A DNA stretch of 64,000 nt from Massilia timonae CCUG 45783. GTDB taxonomy: Bacteria; Pseudomonadota; Gammaproteobacteria; Burkholderiales; Burkholderiaceae_D. How positions within the stretch are numbered: position 1 is the stretch's first letter; each line of letters begins with the position of its first letter. A program made the translations under genes and the position numbers. Under the pieces are notes generated by a model, which saw only the letters and a program-made list of their open reading frames with translations, searched no databases and was not told the DNA's origin. Below, piece by piece: positions 41,271 through 50,640 of this stretch. Location of the stretch: positions 674,648-738,647 of the forward strand of contig NZ_JH992924.1 in NCBI RefSeq assembly GCF_000315425.1, given 5' to 3'.

Positions 41271-43517
41271 ATGAGCAATCTGAGCAGTTTCCCGCCGGCG
41301 GCCGTCGGCGGCCTGGCGCTGGGAGAGCCGGCGCAGTCCGAGCCTGCGCAGTTGGAGCCAAACTCCTGGCCCGAAGGCCTGCGCGCCATCTTCGACCTGA
41401 TCCTGGCATCGCGCTTTCCGATGTTCCTGGCCATGGGCCACGACCTGCGCCTGTTCTACAACGACGCCTATTCCGACCTGCTGGGCGACAAGCACCCTGG
41501 CGCGCATGGCGCGCCGTACGCCAGCGTCCGGCCCGAGCTGTGGGAGCGCATGCGTCCGTATTTCGACCTCGTGCTGGCCGGCGAAGCGACCCAGCTCCAG
41601 CACGCCCTGATGGAGTTCGAGCGCAACGGCAAGCGCGAGCGGCGTTTCTTTTCCGTCTCGCTGTCGCCGGTGCGCCATGCGGGGCAGGTGGCCGGCGTCT
41701 ATTGCGTGCTCACCGAGACCACGTCCGACGTATTGTCCGAGCACCGCCACGCTTTTCACCAGAAGCTGGGCGAGACCCTCGAAGGCCTGGACGACGCCAT
41801 CCACATCATCAAGGCCACCAGCGCCATGACCGGGCAGACCCTGGGCGCGGCGCGCGTCGGCTATGGCGAGATCGATCCCACCGGCCGCACCGTGAACGTC
41901 GACCGTGACTGGACCGACGGCCGCATGGCCAGCCTGGGCGGCATGTCGCATGTGCTGGACGATTTCGGGCCCGAGATTGCCGCCATGCTGCGCCAGGGCC
42001 GCACCGTGCGCATCGACGACGTCGCGGCCGACCCCCGCTCGGCGCCGTGCGCCGCGGCCTATGCCGGCATCGGCGCGCGCGCGGTGGTGATCGTGCCGAT
42101 CATCGAGGAAGCGCGCCTGGCTGCCGTGTTCTACCTGCACGAGCCGTCCGCGCGCCACTGGACCGAGCAAGAAACCGCGATGGCCGAGGATGTGGCGCGC
42201 CACACGCGCGAGGTGGTGCGCCGCTCGCGCCTCGAGGAAACCCTGCGCGATGCGGCGCTGGAGCGTGACGCGCTGCTGCAGAGCGAGCGTCTGGCGCGGG
42301 TGCAGGCCGAGCGTCTCAGCAATGCCAAGGACGAATTCCTGGCCATGCTGGCGCACGAGCTGCGCAATCCCCTGGCGCCGATCAGCAGCTCGGCCAGCCT
42401 GCTGAGCATGCAGTTCTCCGCCGAGCCGCGCATCTGCCAGACCAGTTCCATCATCAGCCGCCAGGTCAAGCACATGAGCCGCCTGATCGACGACCTGCTG
42501 GACGTCTCGCGCGTGACGCGCGGCCTGGTCAAGCTCAAGCTGGCGACGGTCGACTTCCGCGAGGTGGTGACCGGGGCGCTCGACCAGACCCGCCCGCTGG
42601 TGCTGGAAAAAGCGCACCAGGTGCGGGTGGAGCTGCCCGAGACCCCGGTGTGGGTGCGCGGCGACCACACGCGCCTGGTGCAGAGCGTGGCCAATATCGT
42701 CAATAACGCCGCCAAGTACACGCAGAAAGGCGGCCAGCTCGTGCTCGCCCTCGAGGCGGTCGACGGTAGCATGGTCTTGCGCGTGCGCGACAACGGCTCG
42801 GGCATGCCGCCCGACCTGGTGCCGAGCGTGTTCGACCTGTTCACGCAAGGTGCGCGCACGCTGGCGCGCTCGCAGGGCGGGCTCGGGCTGGGCCTGACCC
42901 TGGTCAAGCGCCTGATCGACCTGCACGAGGGCGAGGTGGCCGCGCACAGCGACGGCGTCGGCTTGGGCAGCACCTTCACGCTCACCTTGCCCTGCGTGAC
43001 GGGCGCCTGCGACGGCGGCGACATGCAGCCGGGCGACCCCGAGGCCGCGCGCGCGGTCCTGCAGCGCAAGCTGCGGGTGCTGATCGTGGACGACAACAGC
43101 GACGCCGCCGACAGCCTGGCCAACCTGCTGCAGGTGCAGGGCCACGCCACCTCGGTCGAGTACGACGCCGAATCGGCCCTGCGCCGCGCGCGCGCCGAGC
43201 GGCCCGACGTGATGCTGATCGATATCGGCTTGCCCGACGTCGACGGCTACCAGCTGGCCTCGGCGCTGCGGTCCCTGCCCGAGACGGCGGCCACGGTGCC
43301 GGTCGCGGTGACCGGCTACGGCCAGGCCAAGGACCGCGAGCGGGCGCTGCAGGCGGGCTTCGCCCACCACCTGGTCAAGCCGGTCGACATGACGGCGCTG
43401 GTGCGCATCCTGGAATCGAGCGCGGCGCTCGCGGCGGTGGCGGAGGCGGCATCGACTCCGGTGACGCCCAAGCCGGCTTCGGCGTCCGAATCCGAAGAGA
43501 CGATGGCGCCGGCCTGA
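41271..43517 (+). CDS. Soluble hybrid histidine kinase (PAS-GAF-HisKA-HATPase-REC)
   Basis: 748 residues without membrane helices, so cytoplasmic. A PAS-like domain (about 35-150), GAF domain (about 165-325), HisKA with MLAHELRNPLAPISS (about 358), HATPase_c with NIVNNAAKYT and DNGSGMPP, and a receiver (VLIVDDNSDAADSL, LIDIGLPDVDG, LVKPVDM, about 600-715). The kinase-receiver half resembles the kinase at 6586-9147. The weak ribosome site leaves the start uncertain. No response-regulator gene is adjacent; the target is unknown. Confidence 0.87.
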   Translation: MSNLSSFPPAAVGGLALGEPAQSEPAQLEPNSWPEGLRAIFDLILASRFPMFLAMGHDLRLFYNDAYSDLLGDKHPGAHGAPYASVRPELWERMRPYFDLVLAGEATQLQHALMEFERNGKRERRFFSVSLSPVRHAGQVAGVYCVLTETTSDVLSEHRHAFHQKLGETLEGLDDAIHIIKATSAMTGQTLGAARVGYGEIDPTGRTVNVDRDWTDGRMASLGGMSHVLDDFGPEIAAMLRQGRTVRIDDVAADPRSAPCAAAYAGIGARAVVIVPIIEEARLAAVFYLHEPSARHWTEQETAMAEDVARHTREVVRRSRLEETLRDAALERDALLQSERLARVQAERLSNAKDEFLAMLAHELRNPLAPISSSASLLSMQFSAEPRICQTSSIISRQVKHMSRLIDDLLDVSRVTRGLVKLKLATVDFREVVTGALDQTRPLVLEKAHQVRVELPETPVWVRGDHTRLVQSVANIVNNAAKYTQKGGQLVLALEAVDGSMVLRVRDNGSGMPPDLVPSVFDLFTQGARTLARSQGGLGLGLTLVKRLIDLHEGEVAAHSDGVGLGSTFTLTLPCVTGACDGGDMQPGDPEAARAVLQRKLRVLIVDDNSDAADSLANLLQVQGHATSVEYDAESALRRARAERPDVMLIDIGLPDVDGYQLASALRSLPETAATVPVAVTGYGQAKDRERALQAGFAHHLVKPVDMTALVRILESSAALAAVAEAASTPVTPKPASASESEETMAPA

Positions 43518-43585
43518 GTATTTCCTGGGGCCACGGCCAGCGATGGCGGTAGTATGATCATGCTTCCCTCAATGAAAGGATGAGC

Positions 43586-44275
43586 ATGTCCGAATTCGTC
43601 TTCACCGCTCCCGCCACGCCTTCGGTGGCCGTCAGCGGTTCGAGCAGCCGTTTCCCGGTGCGCCGCGTGTTCTGCGTCGGCCGCAACTATGCCTCGCACG
43701 CGCGCGAGATGGGGAGCGATCCGAACCGCGAACCGCCGTTCTTCTTCTCCAAGCCGGCCGATGCCGTGGTGCCCGCCGGCGGCGCGGTGCCGTATCCGCC
43801 GTCGACCGGTGACCTGCACCACGAGATCGAACTGGTGGTGGCGCTCGGCGCGGGCGGCGCCGACGTCGACCCGGCCAATGCGCTCGACCTGGTATGGGGC
43901 TATGGCGTGGGCCTGGACCTGACCCGGCGCGACCTGCAGGCGGCAGCCAAGGACACCGGCCGTCCCTGGGACATGGCCAAGGGTTTCGACGCCTCGGCGC
44001 CCTGCAGCGCCCTGCATCCGGTGAGCGCGGTGGGCCATCCGGCCGAAGGCCGTATCTGGCTGGAGGTGAACGGCGCCCTGCGCCAGGAAGGCAACCTCAA
44101 TGAGCTGATCTGGCCGATCGCCGACGTGATCGCCTACCTGTCGCGCTTCGTGACGCTGGCGCCGGGCGACCTGATTTATTCGGGCACGCCGTCGGGCGTG
44201 GCGGCGCTCAAGCCCGGCGACCGCGTGCGCGGCGGCGTCGACGGCGTCGACACCTTCGAACTCGAGATCCGCTGA
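43586..44275 (+). CDS. FAH-family hydrolase, fumarylpyruvate-hydrolase-like
   Basis: 229 residues, a compact FAH domain: VFCVGRNYASHAREMG, metal ligands in the region STGDLHHEIELVVAL (Glu-x-Glu), GYGVGLDLTRRDLQ, KGFDASAP and the final LIYSGTPSGVAALKPGD. It is close to fumarylpyruvate or acylpyruvate hydrolases (gentisate pathway, FAHD1-like), which may also act as oxaloacetate decarboxylases. AAGGA favours ATG 43586 over ATG 43580. No other gentisate genes are nearby. Its 3' end overlaps the convergent next gene by 100 bp. Confidence 0.85.
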   Translation: MSEFVFTAPATPSVAVSGSSSRFPVRRVFCVGRNYASHAREMGSDPNREPPFFFSKPADAVVPAGGAVPYPPSTGDLHHEIELVVALGAGGADVDPANALDLVWGYGVGLDLTRRDLQAAAKDTGRPWDMAKGFDASAPCSALHPVSAVGHPAEGRIWLEVNGALRQEGNLNELIWPIADVIAYLSRFVTLAPGDLIYSGTPSGVAALKPGDRVRGGVDGVDTFELEIR

Positions 44276-45054
44276 CCTTCCATCAACCCCGCCATCTGCG
44301 CCAGCAAGGCCTGGCGCGCCGCGTCGAGCTGCGCGCCATTGGTCTTGGCCGATAGCGCGACACGCTCCTTGCGGCCCAGGAAGTAGGCGACCCGCTCGGC
44401 GTTCGCGCCGGAAGGGTGGGGCAGGCCGTGCAGGATGCGGCTCGCCGTCAGCATGCCTTGCGCCGCCAGCCAGTCCAGACCTGCGCCGACGCTGGCCCCC
44501 ATCGGGATGTACAGGGCGTCGGGCAGCATGGCCGCTTCATGCGCGAAGTAGCGCAGTGTTTCCTCGTGCAGAAAAGCGTGGCGCGGCATGGCGGGCGTGC
44601 CGCTGTAGTTCTTGCCGTCGACGAACACAGGATGGCGCAGGATGGCGCCGATATGGACCAACCCGGCATCCGGGCCGAACAGCGTGGCGCAGCTGGCGAT
44701 GCCGAGCCAGCGCTGCACCCCGATCGCATCGAGCAGGGCCACGAAGTTGGGCCGGATCGCGCCGCTGAAGGCGCCGGCCTGGCGCGCCGCCACCAGCAGC
44801 GCGTCGCGTGACGCGCCCGTGGCCATCTGGTGCTGCGCCTCGCGCATCGCATTCTTCCACTGCACGAAACCGGGCGAGATGCCGACCACCAACACGCGCG
44901 CCGCGCGGTTCACCGACTCGAACGGGATGTAATAGCTGCGGTAACGCCCTTCATGTGCCAACAGGAAGTGTTCTGGAATGCCGGCTGGCGCGGCGATGGC
45001 ATCCAGGTCCAGTCGGGCAATGGCGTCGGCGTAGTGGTCGAAAAGAATTTCCAT
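44176..45054 (-). CDS. Uracil-DNA-glycosylase-superfamily-like protein (uncertain)
   Basis: 292 residues, no signal peptide. VLVVGISPGFVQW resembles the first motif (GxxPG) and HGLPHPSGANAERV the second (HPS) of the UDG fold, about 150 residues apart. The canonical catalytic Asp or Asn is not clear, so activity is uncertain. The last 33 codons are read antisense to the end of the FAH gene; the sequence there (SSSKVSTPSTPPRTRSPG) looks like an unselected extension. I am unsure of the family but fairly sure that it is a real gene. Confidence 0.6.
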   Translation of the reverse strand: MEILFDHYADAIARLDLDAIAAPAGIPEHFLLAHEGRYRSYYIPFESVNRAARVLVVGISPGFVQWKNAMREAQHQMATGASRDALLVAARQAGAFSGAIRPNFVALLDAIGVQRWLGIASCATLFGPDAGLVHIGAILRHPVFVDGKNYSGTPAMPRHAFLHEETLRYFAHEAAMLPDALYIPMGASVGAGLDWLAAQGMLTASRILHGLPHPSGANAERVAYFLGRKERVALSAKTNGAQLDAARQALLAQMAGLMEGQRISSSKVSTPSTPPRTRSPGLSAATPDGVPE

Positions 45055-45163
45055 GAGACAGGTTGTGCGAATGCGACGAGCTGGGCATTGTGCCAGTCTT
45101 TCGGGAGGCGTGAAGCCGGGATAAATGCGCTACGCTGGCGGTGTCGCGTACGAGGAGACGATC

Positions 45164-46099
45164 ATGAACACGTACCGCTCAGTCTGCTGCACCTTCATCG
45201 TTTGCTTCCTTGCGCTGGCGGCCCAGGCCGCCGAGCCGTCGATGCCCGCGGGCTTCAAGACGGCCAGCGTCCAGACCGCCGACGGCGCCACCATCCACGT
45301 CCGCAGCGGCGGCAAGGGGCCGGCGGTGGTGCTGATCCACGGTTTCGGCGACACCGGCGACATGTGGGGGCCGCTGGCCGCGCGCCTGGCCCGGAATCAT
45401 ACCGTCATCGTGCCCGACCTGCGCGGCCTGGGCCTGTCGTCGAAGGCGGCGGGCGGCTACGACAAGAAATCGCAGGCCGCCGACATCCGCGCCGTGGTCG
45501 AGCGACTCGGCCAGGACCGGGCCGACGTGGTCGGCCACGACATCGGCACCATGGTGGCCTATGCCTATGCGGTGCGCTATCCGGACAAGGTGACGCGGCT
45601 GGTCGTGATGGACGCGCCCGTGCCCGGGGTGGCGCCGTGGGACGAGCTGGTGCTCGACCCGCGCCTGTGGCACTTCAATTTCGGCGGCAAGGAGGCCGAA
45701 CGCCTGGTGGCCGGGCGCGAACGCATCTTCCTGGACCGCCTGTGGAACCAGTTCGCCGCCGACCCGGCCAAGGTCGACGAGGCCACCCGGGCCTACTACA
45801 CCAGGCTGTATGCGCAACCCGGCGCCATGCGGGCCTCGTTCGCGCAATTCAACACGATCGCCACCCACGACGTGGCCGACAACCGCGCCGCATCGAAGGT
45901 CAAGCTCACGATGCCGGTGCTCGCGGTGGGCGGCGAAAAATCGTTCGGCCCGATGATGGCCACGGTGATGCGCAATGCCGCGCTCGACGTGCGGCAAGCC
46001 GTCGTGCCCGGCGCCGGTCACTGGATGATGGAAGAAAATCCGGACGCCACCGTCGAGCTGATCGACGATTTCCTGACCGCCGGGGGGGCCGCCCGCTGA
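45164..46099 (+). CDS. Alpha/beta hydrolase, epoxide-hydrolase-like, exported
   Basis: 311 residues with a signal peptide (MNTYRSVCCTFIVCFLALAAQA). The nucleophile elbow is VVGHDIGTM, with Asp126 where esterases have Ser, as in epoxide hydrolases and haloalkane or fluoroacetate dehalogenases. The oxyanion region is HGFGDTGDMW and the catalytic His is His286 in GAGHWMM. ATG 45164 follows GAGGAGAC. The substrate is unknown. Confidence 0.85.
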   Translation: MNTYRSVCCTFIVCFLALAAQAAEPSMPAGFKTASVQTADGATIHVRSGGKGPAVVLIHGFGDTGDMWGPLAARLARNHTVIVPDLRGLGLSSKAAGGYDKKSQAADIRAVVERLGQDRADVVGHDIGTMVAYAYAVRYPDKVTRLVVMDAPVPGVAPWDELVLDPRLWHFNFGGKEAERLVAGRERIFLDRLWNQFAADPAKVDEATRAYYTRLYAQPGAMRASFAQFNTIATHDVADNRAASKVKLTMPVLAVGGEKSFGPMMATVMRNAALDVRQAVVPGAGHWMMEENPDATVELIDDFLTAGGAAR

Positions 46100-46220
46100 G
46101 CCAACACGGGCCTGACCTATATAACCATGTCCTGCTCAATGCATTGAGATGCGTCAGTGCGCATGAACTGATACGCTAGCGATAACGACGCACTTTGCGC
46201 CAGATCGAGCGGAGGTTTTC

Positions 46221-47078
46221 ATGTCGCAAGTTGCATTGATCGCCGTGCACGGCATGGGAGAGACGCTGCCCGCGTATGCGGACGGCCTGATGGCGCAGCT
46301 GCGCAGCCGCCTGGGCGGGCTGGCGGGCCAGGTGACGATGCGCTCGGTCTATTATCAGGGCATCCTGCACGAGAACCAGCGCCAGGTCTGGGAGCGCACC
46401 GCCGCCGCCGGCAAGGTGCGCTACGACGCCTTGCGTCGGTTCGTGCTGTACGGATTGGGCGACGCCGCCGGACTGGAAAACCGCAAGGAAATCCCCGGCT
46501 CGGTCTATGAGCTGGCCCAGGGCGAAATCGCGGGCGCCTTGTTGTCGGCCCATGCGGTGCGTCCCGACATGCCGGTGGTGTTCGTGGCCCAGTCGCTGGG
46601 CGGCCAGGTGCTGTCGAGCTATCTGTACGACGCCCAGAAGGCGGCCGCCGGGCGGCCGGTCGGCGCCGGCGTCTGGCGCAATATCGACGCCTGGGCCTCC
46701 AGCGCGCTGGGCCGGCCATTGACCGCGAGCGAGCGCGTGTTCCTGGGCGGCGGCACCTGCGCCGGCCTGGTCACCACCGGCTGCAATATCCCGATCTTCG
46801 TCGCCGCGCACAAGGAGATGGACATCATCCCGATCGCGCCGCCTACTTCGCTGTTCAAATGGATCAATTTTTATGATCCGGACGACGTGCTGGGCTGGCC
46901 GCTGCAGCCGCTGTCGGGCGGTTACCGGGCGCTGGTCGAGGACCGCGCGATCAATGCCAGCGGCGGCATTGGCAGCCTGTTGGCGCGCAGCTGGAACCCG
47001 CTGTCGCACGAGAGCTATTGGGAAGACGCCGCGGTGCTGGACGCGATCGCCGCCATGCTGCGCCGGCTGGCGGCCTGA
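46221..47078 (+). CDS. Hypothetical alpha/beta-hydrolase-like protein
   Basis: 285 residues. The start VALIAVHGMGETLPAYA and the elbow VFVAQSLGGQVLSSYL (Ser in a GxSxG-like Ala-Gln-Ser-Leu-Gly turn) point to a lipase or esterase fold. No signal peptide. I cannot assign the acid and His of the triad with confidence, nor a substrate. It has a good ribosome site (GGAGG) and stands between unrelated genes, ending 27 bp from the convergent chemoreceptor gene. Confidence 0.7.
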   Translation: MSQVALIAVHGMGETLPAYADGLMAQLRSRLGGLAGQVTMRSVYYQGILHENQRQVWERTAAAGKVRYDALRRFVLYGLGDAAGLENRKEIPGSVYELAQGEIAGALLSAHAVRPDMPVVFVAQSLGGQVLSSYLYDAQKAAAGRPVGAGVWRNIDAWASSALGRPLTASERVFLGGGTCAGLVTTGCNIPIFVAAHKEMDIIPIAPPTSLFKWINFYDPDDVLGWPLQPLSGGYRALVEDRAINASGGIGSLLARSWNPLSHESYWEDAAVLDAIAAMLRRLAA

Positions 47079-47105
47079 GTTTCGGCCGGCCGCCGCCGGC
47101 ATCGC

Positions 47106-48701
47106 TTACATCGCCAGCGCCGGACTCTTGCGCAGCGCCAGGCGCGGCCGGACATCCGCATCGCCCAACCTGAAGCCGGCCGCCACCTCGGCCAGGCGCG
47201 CCGCCTGTTCCTGCATGCTGGCCGCGGCCGCCGCGGCCTGTTCCACCAGCGCCGCGTTCTGCTGCGTCACCTGGTCCATCTGCGTGATCGCCTCGTTCAC
47301 CTGGTGGATGCCGGTGCGCTGTTCCTGGGTAGCCGAGGTGATCTCGGACATCATGTCGGTCACGCGCGCCACGCTGCTCACCACGTCGTGCATGGTGGTG
47401 CCGGCCTGCTGCACCAGGGCGGTGCCGGCATTCACCTGGGTCATCGAGTCGCCGATCAGGCCCTTGATTTCCCTGGCCGCGCTGGCCGAGCGCTGCGCCA
47501 GGTTGCGCACTTCGCTCGCCACCACGGCGAAGCCGCGGCCCTGTTCGCCGGCGCGCGCCGCTTCCACGGCGGCGTTGAGCGCCAGGATATTGGTCTGGAA
47601 GGCGATGCCGTCGATCACGCCGATGATGTCGACGATCTTGCGCGCCGAGGCGTCGATCGAGCCCATGGTGTCGACCACCTGGCCGACGATGGCGCCGCCG
47701 CGCGCCGCCACCTCGGACGCCGCCTGCGCCAGGCCGTTGGCCTGCACCGCATTGTCGGCGTTCTGGCGCACGGTCGCCGTCAGTTCTTCCATCGAGGCCG
47801 CCGTCTCTTCGAGCGAGCTGGCCTGCTGCTCGGTGCGGCTCGACAGGTCGAGGTTGCCGGCCGCGATCTCGCTCGACGCGGTGGAGATGGCGGTGGTGCC
47901 TTGCTGGACTTCGGCCACGACCCGGGCCAGGGCGCCGTTCATGGTTTCCAGGGCCCGCATCAGGTCGCCCACTTCGTCTTTCGGGTAGGTGGCGAAGGTA
48001 TTGCCGAGGTTGCCCGCCGCCACCGTCCTGGCGACGTCCACCGCGGTGTCGAGCGGCCGGGTGATGCTGCGCGTGATCATGACGGCGGCCACCGAGCCGA
48101 GCGCCGTGGCCAGCACGGTCAGCAGGATGACCAGGCGCGTGCTGCGCTGGTTTGCGACCTCGATGTCGAGCGCGATCTGGTCGATCGACTTGCGCTGGAT
48201 CTGCAGCAGGCTCAGCACCCGCGCGCCATAGGCCGCAGCGGCCGGGGAAAAGACCGTCTCATAGGCTTGCTCGGCGCCGGCGGCGTCGCCCGCGGTGCGG
48301 GCGTTCATCACCACTTCCTTGGCCGCCTGGTATTGCTTGCGCAGGCCCAGGATCTCTTGCAGCGTCTGCTTTTCTTCGGGCGAGTCGAGCAGCGCTTCGA
48401 CTTTCTTGAGGATCGCGGTGGTGTCGGTGACGCTGTCCTTGATCGGCTTGGCGAACACGGTCGACAAGGTGCTGTCGGTGCTGCGCGCGATCAGCGAGGT
48501 GCGGGCAATCGCCGAATACGTCATGACATACCAGTCCGAGACCAGGCGTTCCTTGGTCAGGGGCTTCTGCATCATTTGGTGAGTGGCTTCGGCACTGCTG
48601 CGTGTGGTGTACAGCGCAAATGCGGTGCCGGCCAGGGAGAGGACGAGGATCGTGGCGAACGCGAGCGTCAGGCGCGAGCCGATGCGTAGATTTTTTAACA
48701 C
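47106..48701 (-). CDS. Methyl-accepting chemotaxis protein 4
   Basis: 531 residues from GTG 48701 (LKNLRIGSRLTLAF follows, the standard MCP start); the frame is open further upstream, but that part does not resemble an MCP. TM1 about 10-31, four-helix-bundle domain, TM2 about 190-212, HAMP, signalling domain with tip GIAFQTNILALNAAVEAARAG. It ends LRKSPALAM, with no WEEF tether. It is more distant from the three tandem receptors than they are from each other, and not linked to other chemotaxis genes. Confidence 0.9.
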   Translation of the reverse strand: MLKNLRIGSRLTLAFATILVLSLAGTAFALYTTRSSAEATHQMMQKPLTKERLVSDWYVMTYSAIARTSLIARSTDSTLSTVFAKPIKDSVTDTTAILKKVEALLDSPEEKQTLQEILGLRKQYQAAKEVVMNARTAGDAAGAEQAYETVFSPAAAAYGARVLSLLQIQRKSIDQIALDIEVANQRSTRLVILLTVLATALGSVAAVMITRSITRPLDTAVDVARTVAAGNLGNTFATYPKDEVGDLMRALETMNGALARVVAEVQQGTTAISTASSEIAAGNLDLSSRTEQQASSLEETAASMEELTATVRQNADNAVQANGLAQAASEVAARGGAIVGQVVDTMGSIDASARKIVDIIGVIDGIAFQTNILALNAAVEAARAGEQGRGFAVVASEVRNLAQRSASAAREIKGLIGDSMTQVNAGTALVQQAGTTMHDVVSSVARVTDMMSEITSATQEQRTGIHQVNEAITQMDQVTQQNAALVEQAAAAAASMQEQAARLAEVAAGFRLGDADVRPRLALRKSPALAM

Positions 48702-48823
48702 GATGTCAGTAGCCCGTAGAAACGGAAAATTCCGCCAGGAAAGTATCACCTGTTTAAACCTAAAATGAAATCTCCCGATGTGCTGGCTGTTGTATGGGCG
48801 CATCGCCTGTTATTTCGGTGAAG

Positions 48824-49858
48824 TCACCCTTTCACCGGCCGCCCCTCCAGCGTGAAGATGGGTCGGATGTCGCCCGCCACCGCGCCGCGCGCATTCTTGA
48901 TGGCGGGCTGGCGGTAGCGTTCGAGCGCGGCCTTGCGCCCGGCGTCGAGCAGGCCGAGCTGGTCGAGCACCGCGTACACGGCCGGATGCAGCGCGCGGCT
49001 GTTGCCGTCCGCAATCTTGATCGCGATGCCGATCCCGGCCGAGCGCACGCCGATTGCCTGCACTGCGTCGGCGCCGATCTTGGCCACCCAGTCGCCGCCG
49101 CCGGCCGTCATCCAGTGCAGGTCGGTGCGCTCTTGGCCCGAGACCATGTCGGGCCGCGCCGTCATGGCGTCACACAGGACGCCCATCGCGCTGCCCAGCT
49201 GCGGATCGTTGGGGCCATGCGCCAGGCGCGCATACAGGTGCGCCAGGCGCGACAGCGGCAGCGCATAGTTCGGCGCCGAGCAACCGTCGATCCCGGTCGG
49301 CATGGCGTCCGCCGGCACGCCGGCCGTGTCGGCCAGCGTGGCGCGGATCGCCTGCTGCAGCGGGTGGCCGCGCTCGACGTAGTCGGCGGTCGGCACGTCG
49401 TGCAGCCTGCACCAGGCCAGGAAGCCGCTGTGCTTGCCGGAACAGTTGTGGTGCAGCGGCGTCCACTGCGCATCCTGCGGCGGCTTCGTTCCGGTGAACT
49501 CGTAGTGCAGCGGCTGCGCGCAGCCGCATTCGAGATGGCCGGGTTCGAGGCCGATCTTGTCCAGGATCGCGCGCACGCCCTCGAGGTGGATGTCCTCGCC
49601 CGAATGGCTGGCGCACAGCAGCGCCACTTCGTCCTGCGTGAGGCCGAAGCGCGCCGGGCCGTCGGACAGGATGAAGGGCAGGGCCTGGAAGGGCTTCAGG
49701 GCGGAACGGGTGAAGGTCGGATAGTCCGGGTCGCCCGCCGACCACAACAGCCGGCCGCAGGTGTCGACCACGGCGACCGAACCCCAGTGGACGTTCTCGA
49801 TCACATTGCCGGAGTCGGGATAGCCGCGCGTGGTCGCGACGAGGGGAATCGCTTGCAT
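48824..49858 (-). CDS. L-asparaginase, Rhizobium etli (asparaginase II) type
   Basis: 344 residues of the thermolabile asparaginase family (pfam06089 type), unrelated to E. coli AnsA and AnsB. Motifs: PTFTRSALKPFQALPF, CASHSGED, HHNCSGKHSGFL (Ser-x-x-Lys region) and GIDGCSAPNYALPL with the conserved Cys. It hydrolyses L-asparagine to aspartate and ammonia, in the cytoplasm. ATG 49858 (MQAIPLVATTRG) matches the family start; the longer frame to 50008 is Cys/Arg-rich and unsupported. Confidence 0.92.
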   Translation of the reverse strand: MQAIPLVATTRGYPDSGNVIENVHWGSVAVVDTCGRLLWSAGDPDYPTFTRSALKPFQALPFILSDGPARFGLTQDEVALLCASHSGEDIHLEGVRAILDKIGLEPGHLECGCAQPLHYEFTGTKPPQDAQWTPLHHNCSGKHSGFLAWCRLHDVPTADYVERGHPLQQAIRATLADTAGVPADAMPTGIDGCSAPNYALPLSRLAHLYARLAHGPNDPQLGSAMGVLCDAMTARPDMVSGQERTDLHWMTAGGGDWVAKIGADAVQAIGVRSAGIGIAIKIADGNSRALHPAVYAVLDQLGLLDAGRKAALERYRQPAIKNARGAVAGDIRPIFTLEGRPVKG

Positions 49859-50223
49859 GGGTTGGGTCTGTTTCGTTGTCGATGGCGCTAATGTACGGCA
49901 TCTGCACGCAATGCAGACACACGCTTGACAGCGCTTGCGCCGAAGCAGGAAACAGGCATGCAGACGGGGTGCAGACGTGTCCGAACGGGGCCCATATGCA
50001 CCTCCCATTCACCTCACGTTTTCAGCGTTTCATCGCGCGTTTCGGCGCTTCATCCCACTGCCGCTTGAGCGTTCGCGAAGTCTGGCTAGACTGGCTTCAT
50101 CGCCAGACAAAAACAGCAGCCCTGGCGACGACGAAACACGTGGACCATGCGGCCTCTTCACGAGCGACCGAACGCTTGCCGCACGGGTTCTTCTCTCGCA
50201 TTCGACCTGAAAGGAAAAGCATC
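49859..50223. other. Divergent intergenic region with a possible sigma70 promoter
   Basis: 365 bp between asparaginase (minus) and a small exported protein (plus). The best plus-strand promoter candidate is TTGAGC (50065-50070), 16 bp, TAGACT (50087-50092). A TTGACA at 49925 has no matching -10. No gene or repeat is evident. Confidence 0.35.
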
Positions 50224-50616
50224 ATGCGCATCAAGCACATCGCCCTGTTCGCCGCCGTCGCCGCCGTTTCGTTCTCCAGCGGCGCGGCGCCGCAAACGAC
50301 CGACAACGAAGTGGTCAAAGTCCGCGCCTCCAACGTCAAGCAGGTAAGGATGGCGCCGTTCATGTATGACCGTGTGCAGGGTGAATATGCGCTCGAGGAC
50401 GGCCGCGTCCTGCAGGTGAGCGGCAAGCTCAATGGCAGTCAGCGCGCCCTGTATGCCGACCTGGGCGACGGGCCGGTCGAACTGGTCCACGTCGGCAGCA
50501 AGCGCTTTGTCGCCGTGGACAGGGAGCTGAGCCTGCGCTTCCAGGGCGACCGGATTCCGGAAACCGTCTTCGTGCGCGAGGGCGACAGGCGCGCCGTGGC
50601 GTCGACCCAGCGCTGA
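50224..50616 (+). CDS. Small exported hypothetical protein
   Basis: 130 residues. Signal peptide MRIKHIALFAAVAAVSFSSGAA; the mature part of about 108 residues is rich in beta strands with no cysteine. The segment YALEDGRVLQVSGKLNGSQRALYADLGDGPVELVHVGSKRFVAVDREL looks like repeated short strands. A strong ribosome site (AAAGGAAAA) precedes ATG 50224. I do not recognise the family. Confidence 0.75.
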   Translation: MRIKHIALFAAVAAVSFSSGAAPQTTDNEVVKVRASNVKQVRMAPFMYDRVQGEYALEDGRVLQVSGKLNGSQRALYADLGDGPVELVHVGSKRFVAVDRELSLRFQGDRIPETVFVREGDRRAVASTQR

Positions 50617-50640
50617 ACCCGGCGCGAACCTCGGGTGGTC

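Noticed and set aside
49859..50008. N-terminal extension of the asparaginase by 50 residues
   Set aside because: The extension is Cys/Arg rich, has no family match and would remove the promoter region; ATG 49858 fits the family start exactly.
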